Positions 39,255 to 50,123 are shown, numbered from the stretch's first letter. The stretch: DNA of 64,000 nt from Bactrocera neohumeralis (GCF_024586455.1 NW_026089623.1:13042784-13106783), one strand, 5' to 3'. The notes: a model not told the origin generated them from the sequence alone. Program-made: numbers and translations.

Positions 39255-41516
39255 TTACAATATGATGTTCGCCATCTTCTTCAGTTTTAATAAGACTAAC
39301 TTTTTGTATGGATTACTAAGTTTATCTAATCTCTTCCTCGAAACTTCTGCGTTTACAATGTTTGTGTCAATGTCTTTTTCTTGACGGTTTTTATTTACAT
39401 TATTTATTCTTTTTTCTTTAATAATTTGAGGATATTGTTTTCGTGACTCTTTATTAAAAAAGATTGTATATGGAACTTCATTGGTAGTAGAGTGAACAAT
39501 TATATGGTTACAAGTGAAAAGTGTTTGTTCAATTTCTAAATATTTTAGCTCTTTATCACCTGAAGTGTTGATTATTCTAAGTTTTTCATTCAAAGTTTTA
39601 TGTAGTCTTTCATTGTCACCTATACCAGTTTTACCGGTTGTTACTTCTACTTTTATATTTAATGAATTACACCATTGTTTAATGTTTATATTATTTAAAC
39701 CTTGGTCTTGGTCGATTTTTAAAGTTTTTGGAGGACCCATACAATTAAAAATTTTTAGCAATGCTTTTTTGGATTCCAGCCAGTTCAATGCTTTAACTTT
39801 TTCTATCATAGCAAACTTAGAGTATAAATCGATACATGTTAAATAATATTCATTATTCCATTTCCAAAAATCTATAACATATTTTTCTCTTATTTTGTAA
39901 ATTGGCGGTGTAATTTTGAACGGCATTTTGTTAGAAATATGATCGTTCTTACAATGATTACACAGTTCACATTCGTTTATTATTTTGGTGATTTCCTTAA
40001 GATAATTGGGGTAATAATACTGTAATTTAAAACATTTTGCAACCTTCTCTATACCTTGATGAAGTCCACTTAAATGGATTTCAAGTACTTTACTTTTAAA
40101 ATTTGCAAAATCTGTAATGTTTTCTAATTCTTTAGTACACCGATAAATCTTGTTGCGACTTGTCGTTATTAGTGTCTTATAAACGTTTTGAAATTGTATA
40201 AAATCAGTATCATTAGGCATAAAAATTGTTGTATTTTTTTTTAATAAATGGGTTTTAATTATATCTTGAATACAATCTGTAGTTAATTCTTTGTATGTAA
40301 TTACAATTAGGTTATTAAAAAAAACTTTCGTTATTGTGGTTGAGTTTTTACCATCTCTTATTAATTTAATTTGATTTTTGAATACATTTAATGGTCGCTC
40401 TGTTATCTTAATAAAACTTTCGGAATCTTCATCGGCAGAATGAACAGTGTCTACGTTAGATTCAGATTCTTCATTTAAAAAACATTCCGTAATTTTAATA
40501 CGAGAAAGAGCGTCTGCTACACGATTTTCTTTACCTGATATGTATTTTACGTCAAAGTCATACTCATTAAGCCGAATCTTCCATCTTTGTAACTTGGAGT
40601 TTGGTTCCCTTAAGTTGTGGAGCCATTGCAATGGTCTATGATCACTATTTATTATAAATTTCCTGCCGTATAAATATGGTCTAAAATATTTAGTAGCCCA
40701 AACCATGGCTAAAAGTTCTTTCTCAGTAGTTGAGTAGTGCAGCTCATGTTCATTGAGTGTGCGACTAGCAAAACAAATTGGATGTCCCTGTTGACTTAAC
40801 ACTGCCCCTAATGCCACATTTGACGCATCAGTCGTCAATGTAAATATTTTCTCATAATTTGGATATGCCAGAATTGGATCATTAGTAATTAAGATTTTTA
40901 TAGTGTTTATAGCTTCCACGAATTTCTCATCTGAGCTATTTATTTTATTGTCTTTTTTAAGACAGTTAGTCAAAGGTTTAGTTATTTCAGAAAAGTTTTG
41001 AATAAATTTACGATAAAATCCCGCCAAACCAAGAAATTGTTTTATTTCTTTTTCCGTTTTAGGAACGGGATAATTTAAAATTGCTTTAATTTTATTAGGG
41101 TTAGGCTTAATACCTTCTGGCGTTATGATATGACCAAGAAATTCGGTTTCTCTTTTGAAAAACTCGCTTTTATCCATCTGAATTTTCAGATTTGCTTCGT
41201 TTAATTTACGAAAAACTCTGTCTAGAGATTCTATGTGTTCCTGTAATGACGTACTGAATACTACAATGTCGTCTAAGTAAACCATACAATCTTTCCCTAT
41301 TAAACCATCTAAAACCGTATTCATCAGTCTCTGGAAGGTGGCTGGAGCATTTTTAAGCCCAAATGGCATTCTTAAAAATTCAAAATGTCCGCTCTGAGTA
41401 GAGAAAGCTGTTTTTTTCCTATCTGCCGGATCCATTTCTATTTGATGGAAGCCTTGCGCTAAGTCTATTGTTGAAAAATACATACACCTACCTAGTTTTT
41501 CGAGAATTTCATCCAT
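39255..41516 (-). CDS. Pol of the 38732-44787 element: RT, RNase H, integrase
   Basis: 753 codons open from an internal Met; coding continues upstream to about 41600. RT: FEFLRMPFGLKNAPATFQ and catalytic YLDD at residues 80-83. RNase H: LTTDASNVALGAVLSQ, STTEKELLAMVW, INSDHRPLQW and VADALSRI. Integrase: zinc finger HLSGLHQG ... CELCNHC, then YVIDFW (Asp), LKIDQDQG (Asp) and GDNERLHKTLNE (Glu), so the triad is present. The C-terminus is basic. The protein copies and inserts element DNA; this copy is severed from its N-terminus by one indel. Confidence 0.9.
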   Translation of the reverse strand: MDEILEKLGRCMYFSTIDLAQGFHQIEMDPADRKKTAFSTQSGHFEFLRMPFGLKNAPATFQRLMNTVLDGLIGKDCMVYLDDIVVFSTSLQEHIESLDRVFRKLNEANLKIQMDKSEFFKRETEFLGHIITPEGIKPNPNKIKAILNYPVPKTEKEIKQFLGLAGFYRKFIQNFSEITKPLTNCLKKDNKINSSDEKFVEAINTIKILITNDPILAYPNYEKIFTLTTDASNVALGAVLSQQGHPICFASRTLNEHELHYSTTEKELLAMVWATKYFRPYLYGRKFIINSDHRPLQWLHNLREPNSKLQRWKIRLNEYDFDVKYISGKENRVADALSRIKITECFLNEESESNVDTVHSADEDSESFIKITERPLNVFKNQIKLIRDGKNSTTITKVFFNNLIVITYKELTTDCIQDIIKTHLLKKNTTIFMPNDTDFIQFQNVYKTLITTSRNKIYRCTKELENITDFANFKSKVLEIHLSGLHQGIEKVAKCFKLQYYYPNYLKEITKIINECELCNHCKNDHISNKMPFKITPPIYKIREKYVIDFWKWNNEYYLTCIDLYSKFAMIEKVKALNWLESKKALLKIFNCMGPPKTLKIDQDQGLNNINIKQWCNSLNIKVEVTTGKTGIGDNERLHKTLNEKLRIINTSGDKELKYLEIEQTLFTCNHIIVHSTTNEVPYTIFFNKESRKQYPQIIKEKRINNVNKNRQEKDIDTNIVNAEVSRKRLDKLSNPYKKLVLLKLKKMANIIL

Positions 41517-41596
41517 GTTTGGGATGGGATACCTATCATCGATAGTAATACTATTGAGCTTGCGAAAATCGACAACAATCCTCCACTTCTTTTTAC

Positions 41597-42289
41597 CTAA
41601 AGCATCTGACTTACCACCCAGATTGGTGCTGAATATGGGGAATTACTATGAGAAATGATTTGATTTTCGAGCATTTCTTTTATTTGTTTGTTTACTTCTG
41701 AATTATGAATTTCAGGATATCTATACGACTTTACATATATTGGATCTTCATGAACCGTTTTAATTCTATGTTTTATTTTATGAGTAAAGGTGAGTTTGTC
41801 CCCTTCTTTATAAAATATATTTTCAAATTTATTTAAAAGTTCTTTTAATTTATTTAACTCTTCTGAATTTAAATGTTCAAGTCTAAGTTTACTATCTTTA
41901 GTGTTATGATTTTCGTTCATATTTAATTCTTGAAGGCAATTATCAAATTTTACAGAATTTGATTTATTCTTGAAAAAGTTATACCGAACACCATTCATAT
42001 GTATCGTATTTTTTTCCAGATAGATTTTAGCTTTAAGTAGCTTAAGTATATTACAACCAAGTAAACCGTCGTAGTTATTCGAAAAATTATAAACGAAAAA
42101 TTTCAGTTTTTTCATATGTTCATCGCTAAACAATTCTTGGGTTTCATTTAGACAAACTTTTCCTATTGCTGTTGTTAATGTTATTGGCTGAACATTAATA
42201 ATCTTTTCGTTGGATATTCCAGGCTTTATTAAATTAACTGATGAACCTGTGTCGACTAAAAATTTATAATATTCTTTATTAAATTTCAA
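41597..42289 (-). CDS. Protease and RT start of the 38732-44787 element
   Basis: 230 codons. FLVDTGSSVNLI at residues 11-22 is the retropepsin active site (Asp-Thr-Gly), and YDGLLGCNILKLL the later LLG segment. From about residue 185 YVKSYRYPEI, IKEMLENQIISHSNSPYSA and PIWVV begin RT. A one-base lesion near 41610 shifts frame before the conserved text resumes in the next frame (GKKKWRIV). The frame overlaps the end of gag by 4 bases, an arrangement usually served by -1 ribosomal frameshifting in this group. Confidence 0.85.
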   Translation of the reverse strand: MKFNKEYYKFLVDTGSSVNLIKPGISNEKIINVQPITLTTAIGKVCLNETQELFSDEHMKKLKFFVYNFSNNYDGLLGCNILKLLKAKIYLEKNTIHMNGVRYNFFKNKSNSVKFDNCLQELNMNENHNTKDSKLRLEHLNSEELNKLKELLNKFENIFYKEGDKLTFTHKIKHRIKTVHEDPIYVKSYRYPEIHNSEVNKQIKEMLENQIISHSNSPYSAPIWVVSQML

Positions 42290-43357
42290 TTCAATTGTGG
42301 GGGGCCTTCCGAGGCTGTTAAGTGAAAATTTACCTTATCTTGTTCCATTGGTTCAAGATAGCCAAAGCGTCTTAATCGAGATTGGTTTGACCCATGAATT
42401 TTATCTTGTTTTAAATTATTTAAGTTTCCATTAGTATAAATGTTTGCAGAATTGAAAGGTGTATGCCTAACTTGTGAGAAATGATTATTCTGTAAAGTAT
42501 ATTGTTGATTGCTATGTTCATTGAAAAATGGTTTATTTTTATAATAATTATTTTGATTGGACAATGGATAATTTTTTGAAAAAGTGTTGTAATTGGAACG
42601 AACTGGAAATTGATTCGTATTGGTTGCAAAATATTCTATATTACTATTATTATTGTTATTCATATAATTAGGTAGTTTCGAATTTGCGTTAGTTCTTTGA
42701 ATTGTTTTTTGTTTAGAGAATTGTTTATTATTTTCATAAACATCGTTTTCTTTTAATATTTTGATTGCTGACTTAAGGTCGGTAGCAAGATTTGCGTTTA
42801 TTAACGCAGTTAAATAGTTTGGCAATTCTCTTTTTAATGTTTTCAAACTTATCTTATCTAATTCATTATACAAAAATATTTTAGTTGAACAAATTTCATT
42901 TTTTAGTTTGATAACATCCTTTACTTTACAAACTTCTAAATTAATCTCTTCGCATAGTAGCTTAACATTGTTTTTAAATTTAATATTGCTTATTTCTAAG
43001 ATTAGTGTTGAAACTGCCGTGTGTTCTCCGAATTCATCTATAAGTAACTGCCTCAGCGTCATCCAATCTGGTGGTTGCTCTCGCCTAACCACGTCCAATG
43101 CAGCGCCTCTGAGTATTTTTATGACACAGTGTAGATAGAATACTTTCGTCTCTTTCCGATATAACAGGAGACTGTGGCATGATCGCGTCGACCCCTTGAA
43201 TAAAGAGTGCTAAGTAGTTTCGATCACCATCAAATGGTTGAATGAGTTTGATGTTTTGAATCGCCATTTCTCTGGTTTCGCGCTCCATTTTGTTGTTTGC
43301 CTCTTTAATTTTAATTGATTTCAAAATTTGGCTTAGTTCGTCCACTTCTTCTTCCAT
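42286..43357 (-). pseudogene. Gag of the 38732-44787 element, one frameshift
   Basis: Minus frame 43357-43085 (90 codons, MEEEVDELSQILKSIKIKE, IQPFDGDRNYLALFIQGVD) continues in another frame (43098-42286, 270 codons, VVRREQPPDWMTLRQLLIDE). The F-x-G-D-x-x-x-L-x-x-F pattern and the central alpha-helical region are those of gypsy-group capsids. The C-terminal third is rich in Asn and Gln and lacks a CCHC knuckle. One indel near 43090 breaks it. Confidence 0.8.
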
Positions 43358-44518
43358 AAACTGTCTGCTTTGGTTTTATTCACCTTCGTTTGTAATGTTG
43401 CCTTTGGTAGGTAGTCGCACTTACGACATTCCGCATTCGATTGTGGAATAGAGTTTTTGTTGAATAATTTATCGTATATTAATTATTCTGATTTTATTTT
43501 ATTCTTTTTTTGTTTTATTCTATTTTTTTGTGTTCTATTTTATTTTTATTTTTAACGTAGTGTGATATTTTGTTCTACTGTTCGATCGTAACTTAGTTCG
43601 TTTTGTTTGTTACGATAATTTTTTCGTTTTCTTCGCTTCGACGTTACACTTTTACGTTCTTGTTGTTAAACTATTCGTTTTGTTCTTTACGATATTTTCT
43701 CTTCACTTTTCACGTTTCTCTTTTACGTTGGCTATACACTCTCTATGTTAAACAATTAAGTTTTATTTGTTACGATAATTTGTTCTTTACGATATTGTTT
43801 CTTCACTTTTCACGTTTTTCTTTTACGTTGGCTATACACTCTCTATGTTAAACAATTTAGTTTTATTTGTAACGATAATTTGTTCTTTACGATATTTTTT
43901 CTTCACTTTTCACGTTTTTTTTTTTACATTGGCTATACACTCTCTATGTTAAACAATTTACTTTTATTTGTTACGATAATTTGTTCTTTACGATATTTTT
44001 TCCTCACGATTTAAACGTTTTTATTCATTTTTCCACTCCCACGATGTTTAGGGTTATCAAATGTTTATTTTACGATGTTTAAGTTTTAATGAAATTGTTT
44101 TTTACGATATACATTCTTTTGCACGATGTTAAACGATATCTTTCACTTTTCCATTACCTCGTGCTTTCACTAACACGTTGTTCCGAGTCACCGAATGCAC
44201 GATGTTAAGGTTTTAATCTTTTTGCCTTGTATGATAAACCAAAAACTGTTTTTTTCATTAAATCCGATCTTCCTGTTCCATAGCATATAAACTTTTCCTT
44301 CACGATTTTTTATTTATTTTTTTTTTAATTTTTTTTTTTCACTACATATATTGTGTTTTTTGCTAGCTACAAAAGCTATTTTATTTAAAATATATCAAAA
44401 TTAGTTATTTATTTATTTTTTTATTTTACTTTAGTTTATTTTTTATTACACGGCTGTGTGTATTTTAAAAACAAAAAAATGTATTTTAGACGAATAGGTT
44501 CTTTTATTTAGGATCCTA
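43358..44518 (-). promoter_or_regulatory. Long leader with CGATA-motif cluster
   Basis: Untranslated region between the primer site and gag. Ten CGATA words (plus-strand reading) occur between 43613 and 44138: 43613, 43690, 43773, 43790, 43873, 43890, 43974, 43991, 44105 and 44134. CGATA clusters are what the fly insulator protein BEAF-32 binds, and gypsy elements are known to carry insulators in this position, but no test was possible here. Confidence 0.5.
43671..44005 (-). repeat. 100-bp tandem repeat in the LTR-element leader
   Basis: GGCTATACACTCTCTATG recurs at 43730, 43830 and 43931 and TTTGTTCTTTACGATATT at matching offsets, giving a period of 100-101 bases over about 3.3 units. Each unit contributes two CGATA words. 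Confidence 0.85.
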
Positions 44519-44537
44519 GATCCTACCGACTGCGCCA
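44519..44537 (-). promoter_or_regulatory. Primer binding site, serine-tRNA type
   Basis: In element orientation TGGCGCAGTCGGTAGGATC follows the 5' LTR with its T overlapping the LTR's last base. TGGCGCAGTCG is the form used by 17.6 and 297, which are thought to be primed by tRNA-Ser. Confidence 0.7.
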
Positions 44538-44787
44538 GTAATATTTTTATTAACAAAAATAGGTTTTATTAGAATAGCTTTAAATTACATTAAACAATAC
44601 TTTGAGTGAAGACCAACAATTATGACTTCTCGAGTCGGATGATGAAATGAGAGTGTGACGTGACAAACGCGATTTTACAAATGGTGCCGCTTAATGTTCG
44701 GGACCGCTTTCAATGGCGAAAATGCTGAATTGAAGCATGTTGGCAATGTTGCATTCGATGCTTTTGCTGGCAAAAGTCTCCAATGAA
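44537..44787 (-). repeat. 5' LTR of the 38732-44787 element, outer end truncated
   Basis: 251 bases, matching the 3' LTR except for about five sites. The outermost 18-19 bases (AGTGACATATC...) are missing: after CTCCAATGAA the sequence turns into CCGCGCACC. Therefore no target duplication can be read. Confidence 0.85.
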
Positions 44788-45162
44788 CCGCGCACCAGAA
44801 GAAATACTATCAAATAATGTAAAACATGTGACTTTAAGGTAATAAAAAAATTAATACTTATAATAGAATTTTTATAGTAAAAAAAATTCAGATACTAGTT
44901 TTCAAAACGCCTCCGAAAAGCAACTGAAATAGAAAACTTCTTTTTTTTAAACTTCGATCGACGGATCGACCACTTGAATTAGAAGTGCTAGTCAAGAACA
45001 ATAGAAATGGATTAAGCCAAGTTTGTACCGTTACTTTTTTGGTTCCCGCGGAAAATAAGAATTCGTAAAAATTTAAAATACAGAAAGAAATATTCTACCT
45101 ACCTTTTATCTGAACTGATTTTAACAAACTTGGGTTTTCTCACATCAAATTAAAAAATTAAA
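44788..45162. other. Unassigned stretch upstream of the piggyBac relic
   Basis: No ORF above a few dozen codons. Probably the 5' part of the piggyBac relic (it lies directly upstream of that coding text), but I see no terminal repeat. Confidence 0.35.
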
Positions 45163-45420
45163 AATAAATACAGTTAAAAAAACTAAAAAACACACTCTGA
45201 AAGCATATCAAACTAAAAAATGAAAATAAATTCTTTGTATAAACTAACAATAATAATGAATGAATAATTCCTGCATTATTGTGAGAAAAGCATTCCACGC
45301 TATTTTCACAGTAATGCAGGAATTTTTCCGTCATTATTATTATTAGTTTATACAAAGAATTATTTTTCACTTTTTAGTTTGATATGCTTTAAAAGTGTGA
45401 TTTTTTAAACTATATTTATT
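45163..45420. mobile_element. Foldback MITE (near-perfect 258-bp hairpin)
   Basis: The arms 45163-45289 and 45302-45420 are reverse complements with few mismatches, around a 12-base loop. Words such as GCATATCAAACTAAAAA, TTCTTTGTATAAACTAA and ATTCCTGCATTA occur in both arms in opposite orientation. It lies just before the readable piggyBac coding text. Target duplication unclear. Confidence 0.8.
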
Positions 45421-45421
45421 A

Positions 45422-45855
45422 TGTTGAGAACGATGAGAATGGATTGGAAGAATTGCCAGATGGAGAATCTTCTGAAGAGTACATTGCTAGTGAGGAAGAA
45501 CATTCCTGTGTACTTTTCAAAAGGCGAGGACATTGAGTGGTCTACAAAACCGACTGCAACCATTAATACTAGAGCCAGAACAGAAAATATAATTCGACGA
45601 CACCCCGGGGCTACAGTATATGCAAATCACCGAACATCAAATATAAAAGATCCTTTGACCTGTGCTTTACATTGCAAATAAAAAAATTATTTTAGAGCTC
45701 CCCAACATCGAGGACACTAAAAAAATTGGAGAGAAATAGAAACCAATTGATGAAATAGAACTAAATCGATATTTGGGCATTTTCATCTAAGGAGGTACTT
45801 AAAATGGTAAATTTATGCGTACTTGTTAAAATACATACAATTTAGAAAATACATA
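45422..45855 (+). pseudogene. piggyBac transposase, N-terminal relic
   Basis: In one frame from 45424 the text is acidic (ENDENGLEELPDGESSEEYI, ASEEEHS), as in piggyBac N-termini. Another frame (45421-45681) then gives WSTKPTATINTRARTENIIR, with TSNIKDPLTCALH. Past a stop at 45681 come weak traces near 45700-45800 (DEIELNRYLGIFI-like in a shifted frame). It is cut by a small TA-flanked MITE at 45856. Confidence 0.65.
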
Positions 45856-46111
45856 TCGTCACCTAAAATGCAAAATAACGTAACAACCTTTTTGAAAATT
45901 TACAGTGGCGTGAATGAAACACTCAATAAAATAGAAGAAGAGTGAAAAAAATTTTAATATTGGTTAAAACTGGTTCATATATGAGCACAGAACCTGAAAA
46001 TGTTGGATATATGTAATATTACGTATGTAATTTGAAGTAGTGAATCGTAATCAATAAGACACTCAATTTCGAATTTTTTGATGATACGTTATTTTGCATT
46101 TTAGGTGACGA
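45856..46111. mobile_element. 256-bp MITE with TA duplication
   Basis: Perfect terminal inverted repeats of 27 bases beginning TCGTCACCTAAAATGCAAAA, flanked by TA on each side (45854-45855, 46112-46113). Tc1/mariner-type target choice. No ORF. Inserted in the piggyBac relic. Confidence 0.85.
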
Positions 46112-46799
46112 TATATGCATACAATTACAGGTCCCTGCAGTCTTTGGGATGAAGTTTAGGGTCGATCAATATTTCGCGCTCTAATATCACTTACAAGGTT
46201 TTTGGAAATAAGTGGTGTGCTGCGGTTCGATAACAGAGCCAATCGCAGAGCACAGAGAGTACGATAAACTTGCTCCGATTCGGGATTTATACGAGAAATG
46301 GGTAGCTGACTAACGTACGAAAACGTAACAGTCGATGAGCGTTTAATTCCTTTCAGAAGTAGATGCTAATTCTTAGTATACATGCCAAGTAAGCCAAGTA
46401 AATACGGGGTAAGTGGGTAGCTGCGGATATCCGTACGAAAATTTGTGCAAATTTTCAAATATATTTCTGAAAAGATTCAGTAGCTACTACACAACCGGAG
46501 CGAACCCAAGGCCAAAGGGTAGTGTTGGATCTAGTAATTGGGTATGAAGAAGGTAACAAAGACATTATGGAAAACCATCCCAAGAAGTTGCCGGAAATAA
46601 TCGATTTTTATAATTCTGCAAAATCTGGAATAGACACTATTGACCAATTAGTAGAAACACATACATGTACGTGCAAGAGACAAACTAATCGTTTTTTCTC
46701 GAATATTGTGGATGTATCGGCGCTAAATGCCTACGTTTTATGGACAGAAATTCACCCTAATTAGATAGAACGCATCAAAAACATATTGGTGTTTAGGAT
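46112..46799 (+). pseudogene. piggyBac transposase, middle relic
   Basis: After the MITE, scraps of the catalytic region (FRVDQYFAL-like near 46155; near 46250 RAHRVR) precede the open frame 46522-46764: LPEIIDFYNSAKSGIDTID, TCTCKRQTNRFFSNIVD, SALNAYVLWTEIHPN. IIDFYN-x-x-K-x-G-x-DT-x-D is the conserved segment carrying the last catalytic Asp of piggyBac. It stops at 46764 and the copy is split by a BEL element at 46800. Confidence 0.75.
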
Positions 46800-46961
46800 T
46801 GCACTAAACACTCAAATCAAACCCTCTCGGTATGACTTAACGATTTGAACTATAATAAAACCACGATTTAAGTACTATTTTATTTCATTTATTTATTTGG
46901 TACGCTCCAAGTACCCTCCAATTCATCTGAAGGACAATTAAGATCAATCTTATGTTAACTC

Positions 46962-48902
46962 AAGTAAGGAAGGGTTAGGTCGGGTGCAACAGAACATTTT
47001 AAACTCTTATAACTTGCAAGAATCAGAGCGAGAGAAATACTTTAAGGTGAAAAACCAATCATGTAGTGTAAAGTCAGTCGGCTGTTCGAAAATCTTGATA
47101 TTTGTTAGGTAGGGGGTAGGCCAAGTATTCGCTCAAATTTATTTATTTTAGACACAAAGATACACTGTTGTGAATGAAACACGCTATTTTATTTTCATTG
47201 GAATAACTCACATAATGGCGGATATATGCGGTACTCTGTCACCCCGAAGCTCGGAAATTTTTATATAAAGTATATGGGGACAAATCAACCCATTTTTGAG
47301 ATACAGACATACTATTATGAATGAAGGAATATCTCTTAATTTCAGTTATATACATATATCACACATTGACCGAAATTTTTCATCAAAAGTCAACTATAGG
47401 CACCGAGTCTAAATATTCGGTATCTAGAGGCTTGAACAGTTTTCATTGGATTTGAACAATTTTTGGTCATAAGGTGGCGCACACTAAAGACATCATTCGT
47501 GCAAACTTTGATCCCGTCATACTAATTCCTTCCTCATTTATGTACTAAAAACTGAACGAATAAAGTAGAATTAAAAATTTTTATATGGGAAGTTCTCCGA
47601 TTTCGCCCATTCTCACAATGTGACATGGAGATGTAAGAAGAATGCCACGTACTAAATTTTGTCGAATTCGGGTTTTTCGGGTCCCGAGATGTGGGATTTC
47701 ACACTTTATCTACCTACCTACAAGTTTCATGAAGTGGTTCAAACAAAAGTGAATTTTTACAAAATATCTTCGATATTAAGTATATAAAATTTAGGAACTA
47801 GAAGCCACGCAAATTCTGTAGTTCCAAAATTCTCACAATACGGTTTTTGAGGAAATTGATAGTAAACTTACAAGTCATCTAATAAGCATTCTAAGCCATA
47901 GAAAAAACCCATTTTCGCCCTATATCTTGTACACTTTTGACACAATTTGTCCGAATTGGAGTTTTTAAATACCATTTTTGAAAATTTGGAGAAATAAAAG
48001 TATTTGTTACATTCAAAGCATAGGGTAACTGTGAGAGTGACACGTCGCTAGACAAAGCTAGAAAAGTGCATCTTTAAGTTCTATGACTATTTTTAAGAAA
48101 GATATAAGCCGAAAGATATAAGTAAGACAAATTCAAAGACTGAAGAGTATTCGAACAAAAATTAATATATTTCATTGTTATTCAGATTATTACATTTTGA
48201 GTGTACAACTCTTTACATTTTATAATAAATTTTGTAAAAAAATTTGTGGAAGTATTTTTCTGAATATTAAAAAACAGCGAAGATCGTTTTGCCGTCCCCC
48301 AAGACGTTGCGCCCGGGGCGACGGCCCCCTTCGCCCCCTCCTAGCTACATCACTGTCCCACTTGCTCTCATAGAACTCTCTTATACCATCTCGGTGGTTA
48401 AATCTGAGGCTTCTGGCGTATTTAGTTAAAGATTTATAGTGCTTTTAGTAGTTTTTAACAGTACGATTATATGGGGAATGAGCGAGGTTATCCTACGATT
48501 TCATTTGCCATTTCAATTTTCATACTTAACGTGTAAGTTCTTTTAAGATTTGTGCTCAGCCAATTTGGTGATAGCGGCTTTAGTGGTTTTGGAGATATAT
48601 ACATTAAACTTGTTAGAGGGCAGCCCAAGCCCACTTTTAAAATAAAATTTCCCTCAAGATTTGTGGGCGTGCAGTGGTTCAATTACCCCCATCTACGAAC
48701 TCGAACTTGTTTTTCTACCAGGATTCCTATGTACATGCCAAGCTTCATCAAGATATCTCAATTTTTACTCAAGTTACTGCTTGCAGGACGGACGGATAGA
48801 CAGTCAACCGGATTTCAACATTTCTCGTCATCCTGATCATTTAAATATGTACATATATATACTGTATATCTATCTCGCAACTGGTTGCAAGAGTATAAAA
48901 AT
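46962..48902 (-). mobile_element. HINE-B repeat, copy in BEL LTR, with internal foreign segment
   Basis: It begins AAGTAAGGAAGGGTTAGG (inverted 3' end) and finishes with the inverted 5' end (CTCGCAACTGGTTGCAAGAG, TATAAAAATA). Text 46962-47704 and 48545-48902 matches HINE-B at 55645-57002 in reverse; 47705-48544 does not and seems an insertion or replacement. The core appears near 48785-48840 (GACGGACGG, ATCCTGATCA). Confidence 0.65.
47705..48544. other. Foreign segment inside HINE-B with a hAT-like end
   Basis: Near 48300-48356 the text CGCCCCCTCCTAGCTACATCACTG reads, in reverse complement, CAGTGATGTAGCTAGGAGGG, the style of a hAT terminal repeat. No matching opposite end found within the segment; the rest is AT-rich without ORF. 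Confidence 0.4.
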
Positions 48903-49252
48903 AGTATGTAAGCGAACTGGCGATTATTACTTTCGGTGGTTATTGATACGGGAAAATGGTCTGGCCAAAGAGCAGTATAATCGTATAATGTGCCAACCTA
49001 GAACGCATCGCCTGACAATGGTGCTTCTAGTTGTTTTTGTATACTGCGCAATGGTCTGTCGAAACGAAAATGCCTCACCTGATCATGGTGATTCCAGATA
49101 GGGCAGCGTGTACCTAGATAATAGTGATGCCAAATTGCACAGTATAAATCACTTAAATAAAGTGAATTTATTATTAATCGTTAACATTTCTCCCCGGCTG
49201 AACCGGCAGGGTTCAGAAATTCTCGTTTTGGATCAATAAGACGGCCCATCTT

Positions 49253-50122
49253 TTATACGAGACGTTGATAGTGGTGTTTAACAAAAAGTCGTTCAGGTGT
49301 ACGTTTCTCACTGTTATATTCCACAATTATTATTCGTACCAATCCGTCTCTGCCAGAGTGAACTACAGTGATGCGACCTATTGTGTGATAAAGATGTTTT
49401 TTTGCTGAACGCATAGCTGCCTCCCAAAGACCTCCATAATGAGGTGTGGCTGGAATTTCCATTGCGTGCCGGATGCAAGATGCAATATGCTGAGTTGCAG
49501 ATATATTTCTCCAACTTTGAAGGTCTTGATATAGAACTCAACTATCACCTACAAATTGCGTTTCCTTGTCGTTATAAACGATGGAACATATTCCACATCG
49601 GCTTATGAATCGATCAAACACATCGATAAATGCCTGAGTTGACAAATTTTCCGCAAGTTCGATATGTACGGCCTTTGTAGCCATAAAAATGAAAATTGCC
49701 ATGTAAGTTTTGTTCGTTGTAGTGGCTCGCTTTTCTCCATGACGAACGGTAAATGGCCGGCAATAGTCCAACCCGGTACTGGCAAAGGGTGGGTCAATCA
49801 TAACCCGGAGTTTCGGAAGTGGTGACATCTGTTGCTTGTGAGTTGTGCGGGAGTGTCGACGGCATACTATGCACTGAAGATATGACTTTACAATCCGACG
49901 TGCATGCATAATCCGAAATTGCATACGTAAGTATTGCAGCATTTCCCGTATCCCACCATGGAGACAACACTTGTGAGCATCACTTACGAGAAGGTTTGCC
50001 AATGAACAGGTGTTAGCAAGAACGACTGGATGTTTTTGCTCATACGGTAATTCCGAATTTGTTATCCGACCATTTGCACGCAGTATGTCTTCTTCGTCTG
50101 AAATCGGGTTCAGTGGAAGCAA
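49253..50122 (-). pseudogene. BEL/Pao integrase
   Basis: Minus 50122-49538: zinc finger (AHKCCLHGGIREMLQYLR ... LQCIVCRRH), STGLDYCRPF with the first Asp, FMATKAVHIELAENLSTQAF, and IVYNDKETQFVG with the second Asp. Then in another frame 49462-49253: ATPHYGGLWEAAMRSAKKHL with the catalytic Glu, and SEKRTPERLFVKHHYQRLV at the end. The family's SD-N-G-T-N-F-x-G is here NDKETQFVG. A frameshift near 49530 separates core and C-terminus. Confidence 0.85.
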
Positions 50123-50123
50123 T

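Larger units (their letters stand above)
38732..44787 (-). mobile_element. LTR retrotransposon of the 17.6/297 errantivirus group, env-less
   Basis: Left LTR (3', 38732-39001) and right LTR (5', 44537-44787) flank gag, protease-RT and RT-RNase H-integrase on the minus strand. LTR ends AGTGACATAT ... ATATTACT, a serine-tRNA-like primer site and gypsy pol order fit the 17.6/297 group. Only about 250 non-coding bases separate integrase from the 3' LTR, so env is absent. Two frameshifts inactivate it. LTR difference is about five sites. Confidence 0.85.
46800..49186 (-). repeat. 3' LTR of the BEL element, split by HINE-B
   Basis: Parts 46800-46961 and 48903-49186 together correspond to the 515-base right LTR (shared: TGTTTAGGATTGCACTAAAC, GTACGCTCCAAGTACC, CACCTGATCATGGTGAT, TTATTATTAATCGTTAACA). 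A purine-rich CCGGGGAGAAA precedes the LTR in element orientation (49197-49187). About 20 LTR bases are lost at the HINE junction. Confidence 0.8.

Noticed and set aside
43671..44005. Regularly spaced repeats that might suggest a CRISPR-like array
   Set aside because: Units are adjacent tandem copies without distinct spacers, inside a eukaryotic LTR-element leader.
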